The position numbers and the translations under genes were made by a program. A DNA stretch of 64,000 nt. Origin: Coturnix japonica (Eukaryota; Chordata; Aves; Galliformes; Phasianidae). Within the stretch, counting starts at the first letter, position 1. The number at the start of each line of letters is the position of its first letter. Positions 1 through 19,550 of the stretch are shown in pieces. The stretch lies in contig NC_029516.1 of the NCBI RefSeq assembly GCF_001577835.2, forward strand, positions 163,195,144 through 163,259,143, read 5' to 3'. The notes under the pieces are model-generated. The model was not told where the DNA came from and made no database searches. It saw only the letters and a program-made list of their open reading frames with translations.

Positions 1-1465
1 CTCGGACAAATCCATGTGGCACAGCACCTCTTCAACTGTGTCAGACAAATGTCACTCACATTCCTGAATTTGGCCGTCTAAAATATGCACATGTAACAAT
101 AAGATTCATTCTTCTTACATATTTGCCACAGCACATATAGGTAACTCAGTCATGACACCCGTAAACACTGGTTATCTGCTTATGCTGCTATGGGAATCCC
201 ACATACTACAAAAACAGATAATGGGCCTGCATATACCTCTAAGGCCACTCAAACTTTCCTCCAAGAAGGGTGTGTTAAACATACTACAGCCATTGCTCAT
301 TCTCCCACTGGACAAGCTATCACTGATCACATTTATCAAACATTGAAACCATTCTTATTAATAAACAAAAAAGGGGGAATATGGGAGGCACACTGCAAGA
401 AATATTATGTAAGGTTTTGCTTGTTTTGTTTGTGCTGAATTTTTTGAATCATGTTCATAGAGATACAGCTTATGTGGATCATCATTTTGAGGCTTCCCCG
501 GTGCTAAAGGAACAGCCTATGGTTAATGTTTGGAATATGGCCACAGGACTTTGGGACTGTCCCCTATCACTGACAACTTGGGGTCATGAATATGCTCATA
601 TTTCCCACAGGACTGGCCCTATGTGGGTTCCAGCATGATATCTTCGGTCTTATCTGAAGGCAGAAAATAGCATCCAGCCTTTATAGTAATTGTGATTGTG
701 TGTTTCTTACTTAGTGGTATTGCTTTGTAACTTGCTGTGTTATAGATAATGTTACTAATAGTTTGACGTAGTGTGTGATTTTCTGTTTTTACCAATGCAG
801 TCTCCAGATTTGGAGTTTAAGCATTAGCTAGGATGTGTGTGCTTCTTCTATTTTAGTAATAGATCAGATGTGTATTAAACAGGATTGATGTAATCAATGC
901 TAGAATCTACAGGAATAGCTCTTTTAATGTTTTAGTACTGTTTGGTTATGATATTATTAGCCTATTAATTAGCTTTTCTTTAATTTGCAAAGACAAAACC
1001 TGGAAAGGAATTCTAGACAAAGAGATGACCCTGTATCATAGAACGGATACCTCTTTTACATCCAATTAATTGGGATCTGAAAATATAACCATGCATCATT
1101 TTAGACAAAAAGTGCACGCTAATAGAACTAAATTTGATGGTTTATTTTCTGTTTTCCAAGCAGGTGTTCCACTTGGGCTCTATATCACGCACTGGCATGC
1201 GGATATGGTGTACAACTGGAAGAAATCCTTCAGACCCTGAATGCAGGAGAGAATCTGTGATGGGTGAGAGAGGAAAGGTGCACCTTGAAGCAGGGGACGC
1301 CCTGCCGGCACTACCTGTCGCATCCACCACCAACACAGCTTGCTGTTTCTCAAGGATCAATAAGTATTAATGCCCCTAGTGATACTCTAGTACATTTGTC
1401 CTCTAAAAATTGGTTCTATTTGACATGCTACTTCATAAAATTGCACGATCATTAATCAATTATTA

Positions 1466-1491
1466 GCCCGGATAACTCAGTTGGTAGAGCA
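1466..1491 (+). other. tRNA-Lys-like 5' half within the retroviral remnant
   Basis: Twenty-six bases match the 5' end of vertebrate tRNA-Lys (acceptor strand and D arm with an A-box) with about two differences from the remembered sequence. The match stops abruptly before the anticodon arm and there is no T arm, so this is not a tRNA gene. It may be a captured tRNA fragment or a coincidence of family sequence. Confidence 0.45.
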
Positions 1492-2013
1492 TGGTTATGA
1501 GCATCCTAAAAGCATTTATTGCACAAATTTTAGTGGTCATTAAAATCAATATATCAGAGTATATAAAAATTGAGAGACTTTTCCTGATCATTACAGATTA
1601 ACACAATGGGACCCTCATGGATTTATTTTAGGTTGAAGAAACTTAGGTTGCAGTACAAACATGTTTGTTCTTTTTAGTAGGTTTAACAGTAATGTTGTGT
1701 TGTATTTGACTTGTCTCTTTTTTCACTTTTAGAGTATTGTCAATCGAGGTCTTGATTGAGTTGTAATAGTTATGTCATTAATATAAGTAGTGTTGTTATT
1801 CTATAGGCAGTATCTTGGAATTGTTGTAATACAAGAAGAATTTTATGGAGCAGCAGCCATGGATCGAGATGAGAAAGTTCACAGGAGCAGCAGCTATGGA
1901 CAGGATAAAACTACATGAGAACTGATTGAACAATTGAACTGAATTGCTTGTTAAATATGATAATCGGTCGTTGAACTGAGCCTTTTCTATTTAAAGAAAA
2001 CGGACGGGGGAAA

Positions 2014-2458
2014 TGTGGAGAGTGTTTATGCAGAATGGCTTCATGAGAAAGGACATGAAGAGATTTCACTAGTTAAATTGTAAAGAAAAATGAACGTGAT
2101 TAAAGACAAAGACGGTCTATTCTAGGGCGATCACGGGCTAAGCAGCTGAGAAGAAATCAGGATGTGAAAGACAAGGGTATGTAGCTAAAGATGAAATATG
2201 TATCTAGAAGCAAGGACGGCCTGAGGGAAAAGCAAAGATTGTTAGCAAGGTGTAGACAAAGCTGCAAAGAAAAAGTATCTATAAGACTAACCACAAAGGT
2301 CAGATGAAGTAATGTCTAATTCACCATCCTGAGCTTAACTTTTGCAATATGCATGAACTTATTACTGATTGTATAAATGAGATGCTGTAACACCTAATAA
2401 ACGAGGCTTGTTGACCATGATAGCATGAGACTTGTCTCCCGCGGTTACTTCCAACACA
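2014..2458 (+). repeat. 3' LTR of the retroviral remnant
   Basis: This LTR of about 445 bp starts TGTGGAG just after the purine-rich tract and ends CCAACACA, so its ends carry TG...CA with short inverted similarity. It contains a TATA-like TATAAAT near 2372 and an AATAAA polyadenylation signal near 2396, in the order expected of U3-R-U5. The exact ends are inferred from these signals, because the matching 5' LTR is not in the window. Confidence 0.65.
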
Positions 2459-5400
2459 CCATGTCCAATATGGGTCTTACATTTACTTAATTTCAGCAAT
2501 TTTATGCCATTCCTTTTCAACAAACTTCTTCCAGCATGCGCTTACTGACTTTTTCAGAGATTTTAGTTAATATATTTTGCTCTGTATTACACTTCAGCTC
2601 TTAAAAATGTGGTTTTCATCTGGTGTTTGGTCACACATTCTGTGCCAGTGTTCCTATGAAAAGCAAGGCAACAATTTTACTTCCAAGCCATTCCTAGAAT
2701 ATCTTAAAACTCAACCCATCTATACACAATGTCTTGCTCTCTTCTATTTTTTCTTCAATCTCTGTGTGCAATTGACAGCTTTCTTGCTATTAAGTTTTCA
2801 TTCCGTGTTCTAATTTGGCTTGACAGCTTTTACTTTATCCCTACATTTCCTAATCTCTAAATTGGAGCCTTTTTTAATCCCTGTATTCTTTTCCTGAGCT
2901 TCAGGCTTCCAAAAGACATGCTAAGTTAGATGTACAATTATTCTCTGTTTCTCATAACCACAACAGACAGAGACAGGCACTACCAGAATGGGCCATGACC
3001 CACTATTATCTTAATTTTTGTGTAAAGCCTTCTGTTTTTCTCCCTTTACCATAATAGCAAAACTGAATGACTATGTTCTTAACTTAGATAAATTAATTAA
3101 GGATCTATATTTATGACAGATTTATCTTAGATTTGACCTGTTTTCTAGTCCTTGCATTTATTACCTAACTTTTTTTTTTTTTTTAATTTATTTTTAATTA
3201 AATTATTACTCTAATATGCTAAAAAGCTTCTCTGGGATTTTGTTTTTTGCTTGGTGAAATATCTTTTTTTCCCACCATTGACCCACAGAAAATGTGGATC
3301 TCTTCTCATCCAAGTAACTTCACTTTTTAATCCAGCTGCCTTCTATCTGGTTCCTTGATTTTGTCCAGTGTAAGTCTTGACACTATTTCTGGTCTGTCAG
3401 TGCAATTCCCTTTCTGTAGTCAGCTTTTCCATAATATCCTTGTTCTTAGCAAAGCCAAGGCCAAAATAGCAGTACTTAATATGGAGCCAATGACTATGAG
3501 TAAACACAGTCAACTATAATATTATGTTCATCTGGTACATGAAACTGCTAATAGTATTTGTTAGGAAGTTGAGACCCAGCTGGTGGAAAAAAAAAAAAAA
3601 AATAGTTTAAACCTGTGATCATCATTTTTAGTCTCATGTTTTAGTTCAAGCAAAGAAACACACTTTTCTTTTTAAGCCTTATAAATGTGATCTATAAAAG
3701 TGTCTACTTTGGATGAAATGAACCACATTCTCCATACAGATATCCTTTAAAGACAGACATCCAGCATTATGAGAAATGGATCTCCTGTTTTGCATAATGA
3801 TGGTTTTCATAGCTTTCATTTCTTTAAAAACATTACAAATAGTATCTTCTGAATATACCCAGGGATCTCAGTCAGGTATTCAGCTGCATACAATTTTCAT
3901 TCAGAAAGATAGTCTTTTATTTGAAATAACTTCTCACCTGATATAATCATAATGCTTAAGTCTAAATGACCTCCTTTTCCTCCTCTTCCCTTCCACCCAC
4001 AATGCACATGCTTCAGTAATTATGTTCTACTCACCCTTACTGTTCTGTCATGCTATTGCTGGTTGTCCTTGGATTCTTGTTCTGAGATACTATACAATAT
4101 ATTTTAAAGTGTTCAGCATTTAAATGCTGCTCCTTATAGCCAGAATTAAAGATGAACTCAGTTACAAGATTCAGAGTTAAATTCAGAAGTGCTCCACCAA
4201 AAAAATAAAAATAAATTAAAAAAAATAAAAAGAAAAGAAAAAAACAGAAGAGTTGGTGAGAAAGAATAAGATAAACAAAGTAAAATAATCAAAAGGAAGA
4301 GAAGTGATATGTTTACTTGTAAGTGATTGTTTGAGTAAGAGAATCTCCCTTGTACATATGTTTTCAAACTGTATTTGAGCACATAAAAAGGTTGATGCAG
4401 AGTCAGGAAGCCTCTGAGGTCACTAACACACTTGGACAAATAATGTAAGAGTGTGAGAAAAGACAGAAAAAGGCCAAATTCTTGCTTGCGTTTAGTATCC
4501 AAGGAGTTGAAAAGGAAAGGCAGGTCTTGGAGTGGGATTATTCAGTTGTCTCTGTATCATGATAGCTATTGCTGTTACAAAACTGTGAAACAGCTAAGAC
4601 AGATAGGTGCTGCATGTAGAATAAATTCAGATTTACAGATAGGTAACTGAAAGCTTTTATTTTGTGTTTGTTACATTAGTTGGCCTTAGGATTGGTACCT
4701 CTTCTACTGAAGTGCCTTTTAAATAAAAATAAAAAAGTTTGAATCCAATGGTAAAATATTCTGTGCCAGAAAATGAGACATCAGTAAACTCCACATTAGC
4801 TTCTGGGTCTAACTCCCATGTTCAGGCATGGCCTGGGGATAGAAGAGGATGGTGTGTGTGGGGCCAGTATGGACTAGCAGCTGCTGGGCAGGTGGGATGT
4901 TTTCCTGGGGTTCAGGTCTGTGCTACTTAGCATCCTCCAAGCAAAGCTTCTGTGAATGTCCAGGCAACCCTGTCAACAGCATCAAGAAAAGACATGACTG
5001 TTTGGGGGTAAGGAGGGCAAGATAGCTTGGCTGCAGGGGAGTATGAGTCGCACCATGCTCTGCAGGACCAGTTCTTGAACATCTTTATGTACTGAGTGTC
5101 AAAGAGTTTGTCTAAATGACACACCAAGTGGTTTTCAGCCAGTAAGGTCTGTGCTGTCCCACCTGCACTGGTACCAATGTTTAAATGTGATGTACCTCCG
5201 ACTTGAGGGATTTTTCAAGGAAATTCCTTGGAACCACTATCGGTCTCAGATACTACTCAGGAAGTATTTCAGGAAGGATTTATCAGGAAGGACTTTATAG
5301 ACTTATATATTCTGGACATGTATGTTCAGACCTTATCAGAATAATTCTGCAGGTACGTAAGTGGGTACGTGACTGCTGCAGTGAAATGCAAATACTTCCA

Positions 5401-6591
5401 GCACTCTTTGCTCAAGAATTAAGCCTCAAGCAGACACCAATAATTGAATCATTCTGCTAAATAATCTGTAAACACTTGAGTCACGCATCATTTTGATGCT
5501 CTTAAGAAAGAAATAACTTGAAGAAAACTGATATGAATTACTGAGTCAAGCTCATTTTCCTGCTAAGCATAAGTTTTCTAATCCTGAAATGACTGCTGTG
5601 TTGGCATACTCTGCCCAGTTCAGTAGCCATGGTTATAGTGGAGATTTTTTCTCGAAAACTTCCCAGAGAAATTAACTAAATAGGTTTCTTTTACTGTCAC
5701 GGGAATTAGATGTCATAGGATGATGAAAATCCCATTGCACTTTCTGCATATATCTTTGTTGTTTATGCAAATATCTTTGTTAAACAGCACCATCCAACAG
5801 TCTTTGCCTTTTCTTGTAACAATAAAAAATCATTAATTTTAATTCAGCAGATTGAGTCTCCCCTAAAGTGCTTGTAAGCAGAACATGCTACTGTCCGTGT
5901 TTGCCATTCTCCATGCCAACGATTCAGTAGTTAACACGACAGCCAGTTGGTTTTGGCACTTTTACTAAGAGGAAAAATACAGAAATATTTGTTCAGCTGC
6001 ACTAAAATGTTGCCTCTTGCTGAAGGATTTCTCTACACCATAATGGAAAAGCTGAAGAAACCAAGAGTTGTTTAGTTCCTTGTTAAAGGAGTTAAATCAG
6101 ACAGTTTCATTAAATTGCTCTCCCTAGATTCCTCTTATTACAGCAATGGGCACTAAACTACTGACAAAATAGTCTTTACAGAAATAATAGCTTTTAGGTT
6201 AATTCCATCCTTAACCTTCTGAGTTTTTAGCACTAATGCACGGCTGTAATGACAATGTCTTAGTCCTCTAAAGGAGTTTGAGTGCATGTAGATATCCCCT
6301 TGTGTTCTCCCTTCAGGTTCTACTACTGTATTGGAGGAATCTCCTCCTACTGCTCCCTTCATCTGGAAAATATCAAAATTATCTCCTCTCCAAAGTCAGT
6401 TGAACATCCAGCAATCCCATTAAATTTTTTGAGGAAGATTTAGGAGAGACAGAATAAGCCATGCTATGTAAGTGGGTATCTTCTTCACAGTCTGCCTTTC
6501 TCTACGCAGATTAAGTTCTTTCTGCTACCTATTATAGACGAAACCACAAGCACTAAGGTTTATACATTGCTCCCCTGCTCTAGTGGATCAA
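2459..6591. other. Intergenic, no gene recognised
   Basis: AT-rich intergenic DNA with short homopolymer runs (T-rich near 3172-3184, A-run near 3586-3602, A-rich near 4200-4245). Open frames here are short, lack recognisable domains and are not flanked by convincing splice sites. No repeat family was identified. Confidence 0.5.
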
Positions 6592-6730
6592 AGAATCATA
6601 GAATTATAGAGTCACCAAGGTTGGAAAAGACGTCCAAGACGATCCAGTCCAACTGTCCACCTATCACCAATATTTTATACTAAACCATGTCCCTCAGTAC
6701 AAAATCTAAATGTTTCTTGAACACAATGTC
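6592..6730 (-). repeat. CR1 LINE 3' fragment, antisense
   Basis: On the + strand the piece begins AGAATCATAGAATTATAGAG, the reverse complement of the CR1 terminal octamer repeats. It continues with CCAAGGTTGGAAAAGACG and then the CAGTCCAAC block seen in the larger CR1 copy at 48031. It is diverged and truncated after about 140 bp. Confidence 0.8.
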
Positions 6731-9700
6731 ATTATTTCTACCTATAATTAATGTAGTAACTTTTATCAAAGTAATCCATTTCCATTTACTTTTGGCTTCA
6801 AATATATTTCAATTCCTTTGTGTAAGTCAGTAATAAGATGGTATACCAATATAGCAACATATCAAATTGTGCTCCAGAGACCTTCTCTGAGTGAATCTAA
6901 AGTTCACACAAATAGTCCAAAGGAAAGTATATTTTACAGGATATTCCTGTACTGCCTGAGACAGTTATAAACCCATGCTTTGCACTGTAAATCCAAAGAT
7001 CATCAAATCCTTCAATAAACATCAACAATGTGAAAAATTATGCAAAATATGTAAATAAGATAGATCATGACTTATTTCCTGTGGACATGTGATATTTTTA
7101 ATACTATTAAACTAATCCAATTACTTTTTTTTGTTGCAGGCATTCATTTACTACATACAAGAGATAGAACAAAATTTATTGTCAAACTTCTAGGCTTTTC
7201 TTTCAGCTCAAAGGAGAAGCAGAGGGCTTCAGAATCAAATAAAAGTTAAGACTGTTTAATCAGAGCTTAATTATGAGTGAGGTATTTAATATCTGAAGCA
7301 TCATCCCTAAAAGATTTTGATGAGAAAATACTGTGATCAAATCTTACAAAACTATAGTGAAGCAACATCCTGATGAGCTTGCTTCATACTTTTTCAATTA
7401 GCTGTAGGCTACTATAAGTAAATAAAGCACCGGATAATCCCTTCCAAACAAGTCACGAGCCTGAAAGTTAGCATGAAAAAATAATTTAATACCTGGGAAA
7501 AAAAAAAACAAAAAAACCAAACTGTTAATTCTTATTACTGCACATGCAAGATTGGGTCTTGAACTGGTAGTGCCAGCTGAAGAAACTGCAGCTCACCAGT
7601 CCCACTGCGTTATAGCTGATGCCTCCCTGGCATGCTTCATTCAGAGCACCCTTGTGTTCCTTTGATATAATCAAGTTGTAAAGGCCAACAAAGTTTTCAG
7701 ACACTGTTTTTCCTTAGTCAAGTCATACTGGCTGTCTAAGTTTCATTGTAGATCACTACAAAAAGTGGTGGTCATATAGATTAAAAATAATAATAATTAA
7801 AAAAAAAAATTACAGGAAAATACAAAGATGTTAAAGAATTCCAAGTTTATTAATGTCATACACCTCAAAAAATGGACTGCTACCATCATAGTCACATAGA
7901 GCTTAAGGCTGCATCAGTCACTGGCCAAGTACATTACTTGGTGTTTAAAATGGTTATTCGAGTCTCTGTACCTGAATACCTAAATATGTTGAACCTACTG
8001 CAGGTCATCTGTATCCAAAAGATTTTCTTCTTTAGAAGTACTGATTCAGAAACCATGTCTCTCATGTGATCTACACATGAAGGATAGCAAATATTTTATA
8101 AGCTTCCACTATTAAAACACAACATGAACTGAAGACCAAGATTGCCAACAGCTGGTTGCCTAAATTTTCAAATGGTAGCAATTACATACACCATCAGAAT
8201 GGCAAGCAGCTTCCCAGTGTACATCCCTGCTCTCTCTGTTCATGTCCAAAGGAGTCAGAAAGTTCAGACTTCTGAAAGAGGTGTCTTGAGCCTCAGTATG
8301 GTATAGTATCTTTGCTGTATATCTAAGTCAAATTATCAAAGCCGTATGCTTTTTCCTGTCAGCACAAAAAAAGAACTTAGAACTTGTTAGAGAATCTCGG
8401 AAGGACTAAGTTCTTCACCACTTCCTCTTCTCTACCTCTTCTTAATCACTTCATGGTAATGATGTGCATTACAATGAAATAGCAGCATAATATTAATGAC
8501 CTAATGAAACAAGTCAAATACTTAAGCTGTAGTTAAGACGTATGATGATATATATAGACTTTTTTTCTGTCCTACAAAACCAAGAAGCTTCCGTATACTT
8601 TCTAGGGGCTAAATGATCATCACCCTAGCTGCCACCCTAAAGGCGTGGTAACTTGTTGATGGACTTAATAATGGAATAAGAATCAAACAAGCTGGGTCCT
8701 TATCCATGAAAGTGAGTGCAGTGGGAGAGGAAAGGGGTGCACATTTATCGACCTTTTCAGTATGAAAAGTTGGATCATGACCACATTTCAGTTTCTTCCA
8801 CGGCTTGCCATGTTGGGACACTGGCATAGTCTGAAGCTAGTAGCTGCCAGGATGGTAAAGAGGAAACAGTGAATTAATTGTGCCTCACAACCACAGTGCT
8901 TCCTGCCTCACCCATTGCTCAAGGCCACATTTAACTTCAGATTGTAGCCCCAGTAAACTGCCAATTATGAAATGAGAGGTCACATAAAAGGTGCTAAATT
9001 TCAAGATTTGGTATTCCAGTTTCTTTACTGCAAACTTCAAAATTATGCGGCATTCTGAACTTCTTGTTTAATGATCAGCTAATCCCAATCACTTCATGAA
9101 CATCTTCATAAGAAAATAAGCCAGAATTCAGTGGGAGGAAATGACATGCAGCTTATGAAACTTGTTTATATAAATCAGTTAAATAGAAATGCGTAAATGA
9201 TTCCAGTATTGTTATTGTAGGTAATACTGAAGGACAGTATGCCAATACAAAAAAAAATATCTGAATTCCTAGTTAATTAAAGTCAGACACTGTGCTTATC
9301 TTTACATGCTGCCTCTCAGTTTGCAAGGAAATCTGGAAAAAATGCCCAGCTGAAGTAGAAAAAAATGAGTTTATTAGCAGCAGTTTTATATAATAAAACT
9401 AGGATTAAAAATCTCCACTAATGAACAGAAGTATAGGAGACAAACAAGTACCAGACAAAACTGTGCTCTTCAACTCAATAGTTACTTCAGGCTTATTTTC
9501 AATAGTCTCAGAATACTGTCATCCAGAAAAAAAGTGTTTCACTTTTCAGTCAATATTCTTTGATTTCATTGACTTTTAATAGCAAACCTATTTCCTTGTG
9601 ACAAAGGTAGAAATCCCAGTGATTCCTAAAATGAAATTCCCCAAACTGTTTTAAAAAGTAAAATAACACAAACCCAACAGGTAAGTTAGAAAAGCCAGAG

Positions 9701-12700
9701 GGTAGAGCGTAACACCCTAGAGTTATTCCGAATGTATTCCATTTCTGTAATGCTAATTTACTGAACCTCATTCACAACACAAGCAATTATTCTTTGAGAA
9801 TATCCAAATGAACATGCAAGGTTCTGTTGAATTTTCTGTTTGTGTACCAACCCCAATCACTTCCTTGCTTTTTTCAAGTTGTTATCCAGCCAAAATTGGC
9901 TCATATAATGATACAAAGGGCTTTTGTCATTTACTGCTAAGTTACTGCTCCTCAAACCTCAGAACCTCTCCTGTAAATTTATCTTGCAGATTTCATCAAG
10001 TGGAAAAAAGCAGCATCCTGAAAGAAGGAAAATCTTTCTTTTATGCCTGAATACATCCAAGACTTCATAATCTATCCCGCTTCTTTGGCAGTAGCTGGGG
10101 AGAGTTTAGAAGCACTATGAGGGAGGAAGAGATGGGAGAAAAGGTATCTACAGTTCCTTCAATAAATTTAAGAGGTGAAATCATAGGGTATATATGTCTA
10201 GTTTCTTCAAGCTTCCTTTGACTTAATGAGCCATTGTTTATACAGTTAATGGCAACTGTTTGTATGAGTACTTTATGTGTGCTTCCACTTCTTTCCACAA
10301 GTAAAAACTGCCAAACAAAACTGGCCTGACACCTCTGAGTGGAATTTCGACCACATAAAAATAAGTGGCAAAATTCCCAGCTAAAATTTTGACAGATCTA
10401 CTGAAATCCTAGCACTTGGGCTGGCCCTCATAAGATGATGTGAATTATGCTGTCAGAGAACAAGCAGTGGTGGTTCTGTGGTGGCAAATGCTCAGTCCCG
10501 CTGCAGTGGTCTTCCTGGGAAAGTACCCACACAAGTCCCTTAATGCAGTGATTAAGGCACGCGCTGGTGATAGGGGACGTATGAGTCTGAGAGCAGATGG
10601 GGTGAGGGAAGAAATGAACAGTGTTGCTGAATTCATCCTGGATGCTTTGCTGCTGTGTAAGCATCACCACTGTGTGATCTCCAGGGCAGTCAGTGGGCAA
10701 CAGCCACCCCCAGGCTCACCAAGGGAATCTGCCTTTGAGGGCGGAGGGCAAGATCCGTGACTCGTTGGGTTTTACCTGTAGGTTCAGGGCATGAAAAAGC
10801 TCTTGTCAAGAGTAAAGTACTTCTGGGTACACAACAACCTATGCAAGGCAGAAAGCACTATGGGAAGTCATTTATTCAGATCACCCCATGTAAATTGCAG
10901 ATGTGCCTTTGTTGATGGATCTCCCCCATGTCCACTGGCCGTATGATTGTCAAGCATACTAAACCTTTGATTAAAGCCAGAAAACCGTTCCTGCTCACAT
11001 TATGTGGTACCTAAAGAGCACTCCTACATTTGACCGCTAAAAGCTACAAAAGTCTTTGCGGCCAGCAGAAAGAAGGCAAGTCCTTTCCTGGATCTGCACG
11101 CAGGGGAAAAGCAAAGGCTTGCTCACACGCCTCAGTCATGCAGGATGCCTCACTGTGAATTTTCCCCACTTGTGCTGCCAAACACACTGAGAAGGCAACA
11201 GCCAGCCCTTCCCCAGCACTCAACTGCCGTTCCATAAGTGTCAGCATAGACATGGAAACAGCACAACAGGAGGAGCTGTAGCAAATCAACCTATCGGCAG
11301 CTCTGCAAAAGTCAGCAAGAAGTCACAGTTTTCTGAATCTTAGAGAGGGTTTGCTAAAAGGTTTACCAACTGGGTTTGCTCCATCTAACTGCTTCATCTC
11401 AGATCTCTCGCGTGCAGCAAGCAGAACATTGACAAAAGATGTAGCTGAAATCAAAGAGGATAACTTCCATATGCTAACTGCTGCTACTAAGTAGAGAGAG
11501 ATACAAACATTGTATTTTAAATGTTCATGCTTCACATCTGAATTTCTTTTCAGAAATACAAACACCACACGCTACAAATGCAGTTTGGGGTGCTGCCCCA
11601 TGACAAACAGGCAAATGTTTACTTTGCTGCTGCCAAAAGGAGAGGGCCCAGTATCCCATCTTCATGCCTGGCTGACTCCTATTCCCATCTGTGCTGTCAC
11701 ACTCCTCCTTTGTACTGGTGCTCTGCTCATGCCATAGGGAACCAGAAGAAAACAATTACAGTTCATTTTTGTGGGGTGCATTTCTGTGGCTTCAGCCCCT
11801 TGAACCAGATGCCCTGAGGGTTCACTTGATATTAGAGGGCACGGGGAAAAAGCAGGAATGCTGGCCAGGACGGGAAGAGCAGGAGCACTCCTTTACAACA
11901 GTGGTGAGCTCTTGGCAGAGCCACCCTCATCCCACTGCAGCCTCAGACACAAACATCGGTACCTTGGCTCAGTAGTTCAGGACCTGGGCTGTGACCTGGG
12001 TCAGGCACACAGTGCAACCTTCTCCAGCCCAGCAGCTCAGCTCCAGTTGCCTTTGGAAGGAGACCATGCCCTTTCCCCAGGCCACCTTGCAGACTGCAGA
12101 GCTCAGCTGCTGTGGTGCCAGGGTTGTTTTTTGAAGCTTCCAATAAATTTGTTTTTGCTGGAAAAGTGTTTTTGTTGGGGTTTTTTTTACCTTCTTTTTC
12201 TCATGATCAAAACCAAGCAGATTATTTTTAGGTGAGTTTTCTCCTTTTGAACTTACATTTGGGCACTAAAAGTCAACACATGCGACTTCTGCTTCAAAAG
12301 ACAGTGAGAAAGAAGTTGTTGTGAGATGGCTGTTCTGCAGCAGCTGTAAAAAGCATAATGCAGCACATTCAGAAAAGGAATTGGGGGGGTGGGGGGGGGG
12401 GAGTAGAACTTCCAGCAAATCTGAGAACTTGAAATCTACAACTAAAATCATTGTCATCTTCCACCTAATTTTGGAGATGCATTAAAAAATTTTTGGAAGA
12501 CTCTATACCCCCAAATGTCTCTAAGGCAATTTCTAACTTCTTTAGCTGTGAAAATACCTTTGGCTGATGTTCTGTGTAGACCCAGATACGATCTGGGCTG
12601 CTTTACTGAGATCTTTACAGTGTTGTGTGTGGGTTTCCAGGGGGGAAATACGGGAGAAAAAGAAGATACAGCCATAAATCTGTGATTCTATGGGAGAGGC

Positions 12701-13166
12701 AGCAGCACAGATGGTGGTTCTGCTACTGCTCTGGGGTTCTTGGGCTGCTCAAGAGGTGAAAATAAATGGATTATTTGTTTTATGGTCTATATCATTGAAA
12801 CTATCAGACTGAAGGAAGGAGTTCATTCCTGAGGTGCTGAGGTATGGCACAAGTCCCACCTTGTGAAAGGTGAAAGCTGTTTATTGTAGGTCTGCCAGGT
12901 GCCCCAAGGAATCACAGACTGCTGTTCCTCACAAAGACCAGGTCCCTTCAGCACCTCTGACAAACGAGGTACCTTTTATCCAGGTGATCAGTTATAGAGT
13001 TAGATACTTGCAGACTTAAAATACCGGTCCAGCTTAGGAATGACGGGGCACAAAGATTACTGTCCGGTAATGTGATTGCAAAATCATGGGTTTTCAGGGA
13101 AGGTAAACGGTCATGTGTTAGCCTGCTTCTAAAATGAAATTTGTTTTCTGTGTTTCTGTGGGAAAT
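6731..13166. other. Intergenic upstream of the MMP array
   Basis: No gene recognised. The stretch has short A-rich tracts near 7498-7520 and 7796-7810. It also has a more GC-rich patch at about 10440-12130, whose overlapping open frames on both strands have no recognisable domain. A G-run lies at 12382-12402. An MMP13 gene would be expected further left by comparison with the mammalian cluster, but no MMP exon is visible here. Confidence 0.5.
12382..12402 (+). repeat. G-rich homopolymer tract
   Basis: A run of 7 G, one T, then about 12 G. It is a simple-sequence tract that could form a G-quadruplex on this strand. It lies about 0.9 kb upstream of gene A, with no evidence of function. Confidence 0.7.
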
Positions 13167-13167
13167 C

Positions 13168-13230
13168 AGAGGATGTTATTAACTGAGTCATGCAGCTGTT
13201 GACTTTAGCCAGCAGGCAACTGATATAAAT
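13168..13230 (+). promoter_or_regulatory. Gene A promoter: Ets, AP-1 and TATA elements
   Basis: An Ets/PEA3-type site (AGAGGATGT, 13168-13176) is followed by a perfect AP-1 site (TGAGTCA, 13184-13190) and a TATA box (TATAAAT, 13224-13230). The start codon is at 13315, so transcription probably begins near 13255. The same Ets plus AP-1 arrangement is the known growth-factor and oncogene response unit of mammalian MMP1 and MMP3 promoters. Inducible AP-1 control is therefore inferred. Confidence 0.8.
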
Positions 13231-13314
13231 AGAGAAGCACCAGTAAGCCTTGGACAGAAGAAGTGGTTGAGAGGTCTTCTTGAGAGGGCTCTGTCCAAGG
13301 ACAGAGAGGCAGAG

Positions 13315-19342
<6,028 letters not shown>

Positions 19343-19544
19343 AAATCTCCAACAATAATGGTAGTTTGCATTTGCTCCAGAAATGTTCCTCTCATGTTCC
19401 TTGGCTATAACCAGCATCATTCAAATGTTATTGTCTGCAATTACGGTCTATGAAGAATCTAATTTAAAATTTTAATAATGTAAAACTTAATGTACAGTTT
19501 TAATTTATTTTTCCAAGTATTTATTAATCAAACTTGTTTTGAGT

Positions 19545-19550
19545 AATAAA
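19545..19550 (+). terminator. Polyadenylation signal of gene A
   Basis: AATAAA about 200 bp after the stop codon, in an AT-rich 3' UTR. It is the first canonical signal downstream of the gene. Confidence 0.75.

Larger units (their letters stand above)
1..2458 (+). mobile_element. Broken endogenous retrovirus, 3' part with 3' LTR
   Basis: This is the 3' portion of an old endogenous retrovirus that runs off the left edge of the window. A retroviral integrase core region is recognisable near 150-350, including the DNGPAYTS motif. Weak envelope-like sequence follows to about 640, then a long interior with no recognisable coding. A purine-rich stretch at about 1993-2013 has the position and composition of a polypurine tract and immediately precedes the LTR. 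The copy is clearly broken, with several breaks, and cannot be functional. The integrase looks like the avian alpha/beta-retrovirus-like group, but the exact family is uncertain. It appears moderately old. The left end and the partner 5' LTR lie outside the window. Confidence 0.75.

Noticed and set aside
10428-12235. Several overlapping open frames of 75-125 aa on both strands in a GC-richer patch
   Set aside because: No recognisable domain, no exon-like splice context, and the frames shadow one another. They are most likely chance frames.
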